Positions 5,613-6,665 of a stretch of 6,665 bases of DNA are shown here, piece after piece. The DNA lies in NCBI GenBank assembly GCA_958403605.1, contig CATXYA010000096.1:1-6665 (forward strand), in the 5' to 3' direction. Positions within the stretch are counted from its first letter, which is position 1, and each line of letters opens with the position of its first letter. This stretch comes from an uncultured Oscillospiraceae bacterium (GTDB lineage Bacteria; Bacillota; Clostridia; Oscillospirales; Ruminococcaceae). The notes below the pieces were generated by a model. It saw only the letters and a program-made list of their open reading frames with translations, was not told where the DNA came from and searched no databases. The translations under genes and the position numbers were made by a program.

Positions 5613-6527
5613 TCATGGTTTCAAACTCGCCAGAAATGCTGTGAAGTACGCGGGCAAGGGTGAATCGAATTCCACGTACTGCCCGGTTTTTGGATGGACA
5701 AAGCCCAGTGTTTTCGCGTGCAGGCACTGCCCTTCCAGCTGCCGCAGGACCTTCTGCGGCCCATAAACGGGGTCGCCCGCCACCGGATGGCCGATGCTGG
5801 CCATGTGGACGCGGATCTGGTGCGTGCGGCCCGTTTTCAGCCGCACCGACAAATGGGTGAAGCCCTGGAACCGCTCCTCCACCCGGTACGACGTGTAGGC
5901 ATATCTTCCGTTTTCGCGCACCACCGCCATTTTTTTGCGGTCCACCGGGTGGCGTCCCAACTGGGATTCCACAAAGCCCTCCTCCACGGAAAAGCCGCCG
6001 TACACCACGGTGTGATAGACCCGGGTGATGCTGTGCACCGCAAACTGTTCGCTCAGCGCCAAATGGGTCTCATTGTCCTTCGCCACCACCAAGAGGCCGC
6101 TGGTGTCCTTGTCGATGCGGTGCACGATACCGGGCCGCACCTCGCCGTTGATGCCGGAAAGGTTGCCGCGGCAGTGGTGCAGCAGCGCGTTCACCAGTGT
6201 TCCGTCGGGGTTGCCCGCCGCCGGATGCACCACCATGCCCTTGGGTTTGTTGACCACCAAGAGCGCGTCATCCTCGTAAACAATGTCCAAGGGGATGTCC
6301 TGCGGCACGATGGCGACCTCCACCGCGTCCGGCACCTGCACCTGGTAAGCGGCGCCGGGCACGATGCGGCTGTTTTTCGCCAGCGGCTTGCCGCCGCAGG
6401 CCACGCAGCCCTGCTCCATCAGCTGCTGTAAATAACTGCGCGTCAGCTGGGGAAACACCGCGGCCAGCAGCTTATCCGCGCGCTGGCCCCCGTCGCCGGG
6501 CTGGGCCCGGTATTCAAGCGTTTCCAT
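5613..6527 (-). CDS. RluD-family rRNA/tRNA pseudouridine synthase
   Basis: The protein has 304 residues and converts specific uridines in structured RNA to pseudouridine. An N-terminal S4-like RNA-binding domain (about 15-66) contains QRADKLLAAVFPQLTRSYLQ. The RluA/RluD catalytic domain follows, with VNKPKGMVVHPA (92-103), the signature HRIDKDTSGLLVVAK (136-150) with catalytic D139, and the KTGRTHQIRVHMASIGHPVAGDPVYG block (231-256). Length and architecture match RluD and Bacillus YlyB rather than the shorter RluA. The ATG at 6527 is chosen because GGAG lies 9 bases upstream and family homology begins there; the open frame upstream is only a shadow of lspA. It overlaps lspA by 14 bp, a linkage seen in many Firmicutes. 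The RluD target would be 23S rRNA uridines in helix 69, but the exact sites are not certain for this paralogue group. Confidence 0.94.
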   Translation of the reverse strand: METLEYRAQPGDGGQRADKLLAAVFPQLTRSYLQQLMEQGCVACGGKPLAKNSRIVPGAAYQVQVPDAVEVAIVPQDIPLDIVYEDDALLVVNKPKGMVVHPAAGNPDGTLVNALLHHCRGNLSGINGEVRPGIVHRIDKDTSGLLVVAKDNETHLALSEQFAVHSITRVYHTVVYGGFSVEEGFVESQLGRHPVDRKKMAVVRENGRYAYTSYRVEERFQGFTHLSVRLKTGRTHQIRVHMASIGHPVAGDPVYGPQKVLRQLEGQCLHAKTLGFVHPKTGQYVEFDSPLPAYFTAFLASLKP

Positions 6528-6665
6528 CCGCCTGCTCTCCGCCCGCCTGTTTTTTCCTGCGCTCTTCCAGCAGCACGGCCAACAGCAGCAGCCCCACGCC
6601 CACGCATACAAAACAATCCGCCACGTTGAAGACGGCAAAGCGCATGAACAGGGTCTCAAACATGT
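6514..6665 (-). CDS. lspA: Signal peptidase II (lipoprotein signal peptidase), 3' end only
   Basis: Only the last 49 whole codons, after part of one more, are in the window; the 5' part lies beyond the right edge. The visible piece starts MFETLFMRFAVFNVADCFV, and FNVAD is the conserved LspA block that holds the second catalytic aspartate. The split codon before it ends in AC, compatible with the first catalytic aspartate (GAC) of the family's V-D-x-F motif. A final membrane helix (VGVGLLLLAVLL) and a basic cytoplasmic tail (EERRKKQ) follow, as expected. LspA is a membrane aspartic protease that removes signal peptides from diacylglyceryl-modified prolipoproteins. Its stop codon (6514-6516) lies inside rluD, with a 14-bp overlap. 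The call rests on a short fragment, but motif, topology and the rluD neighbour agree. Confidence 0.88.
   Translation of the reverse strand, partial: MFETLFMRFAVFNVADCFVCVGVGLLLLAVLLEERRKKQAGGEQADGNA
6537..6540 (-). promoter_or_regulatory. Ribosome binding site of rluD, inside lspA
   Basis: GGAG on the minus strand lies 9 bases before the ATG at 6527-6525, within the last codons of lspA. The bases between it and the start are shared almost exactly with the HAD/comEA junction. Confidence 0.7.

Noticed and set aside
5694..6431. Long plus-strand open frame antisense to rluD
   Set aside because: His/Ala/Val-rich antisense shadow of a clear pseudouridine synthase with no motif of its own.
6528..6659. 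44-codon open extension upstream of the rluD ATG
   Set aside because: It is the out-of-frame shadow of lspA (Cys/Trp-rich), while the lspA frame gives the recognisable FNVAD motif.

Overview
The window reads as chromosomal DNA from a low-GC-phylum but GC-rich Firmicute. A gut-type Clostridia (Oscillospiraceae-like) is my best guess. This rests on strong AAGGAG/GAGGAG Shine-Dalgarno sites, a lspA-rluD gene pair, a Firmicute-style ComEA and a MepA-like MATE pump next to a PadR regulator. It is inference: no rRNA or other direct taxonomic marker is present.

There are two functional blocks. The left block (about 1-2062) is a divergent regulator/transporter pair. A PadR-family repressor (minus strand, 65-583) and a MATE efflux pump (plus strand, 695-2062) are separated by a 111-bp AT-rich spacer. 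The spacer carries two copies of a 16-bp repeat with a palindromic ATAGTACTAT core, and these overlap the -10 boxes of back-to-back promoters. The obvious reading is an inducible, autoregulated drug or toxicant efflux module.

The right block (2177-6665) is a tightly packed minus-strand operon, read from right to left: lspA (3' end only), a RluD-type pseudouridine synthase, a Cof-type HAD phosphatase, a short membrane-anchored ComEA-like helix-hairpin-helix protein, and polyphosphate kinase ppk1. Junctions are a 14-bp overlap (lspA/rluD), a 19-bp gap (rluD/HAD), a 26-bp overlap (HAD/comEA) and a 17-bp gap (comEA/ppk1), so co-transcription and partly coupled translation are very likely. The five functions are lipoprotein maturation, rRNA modification, phosphate-ester hydrolysis, DNA binding or uptake, and polyphosphate synthesis. 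They do not form one pathway, and the cluster looks like a housekeeping operon with accreted genes.

The blocks converge on a perfect 17-bp inverted repeat (2124-2161), which probably ends transcription from both sides. I see no mobile element, CRISPR array, tRNA or rRNA. I found no convincing new system. The best points for a second look are the symmetric PadR/MATE control region, a PPK1 with glutamine at the position of the second classical histidine plus a basic Pro/Arg tail, and the linkage of comEA to ppk1.
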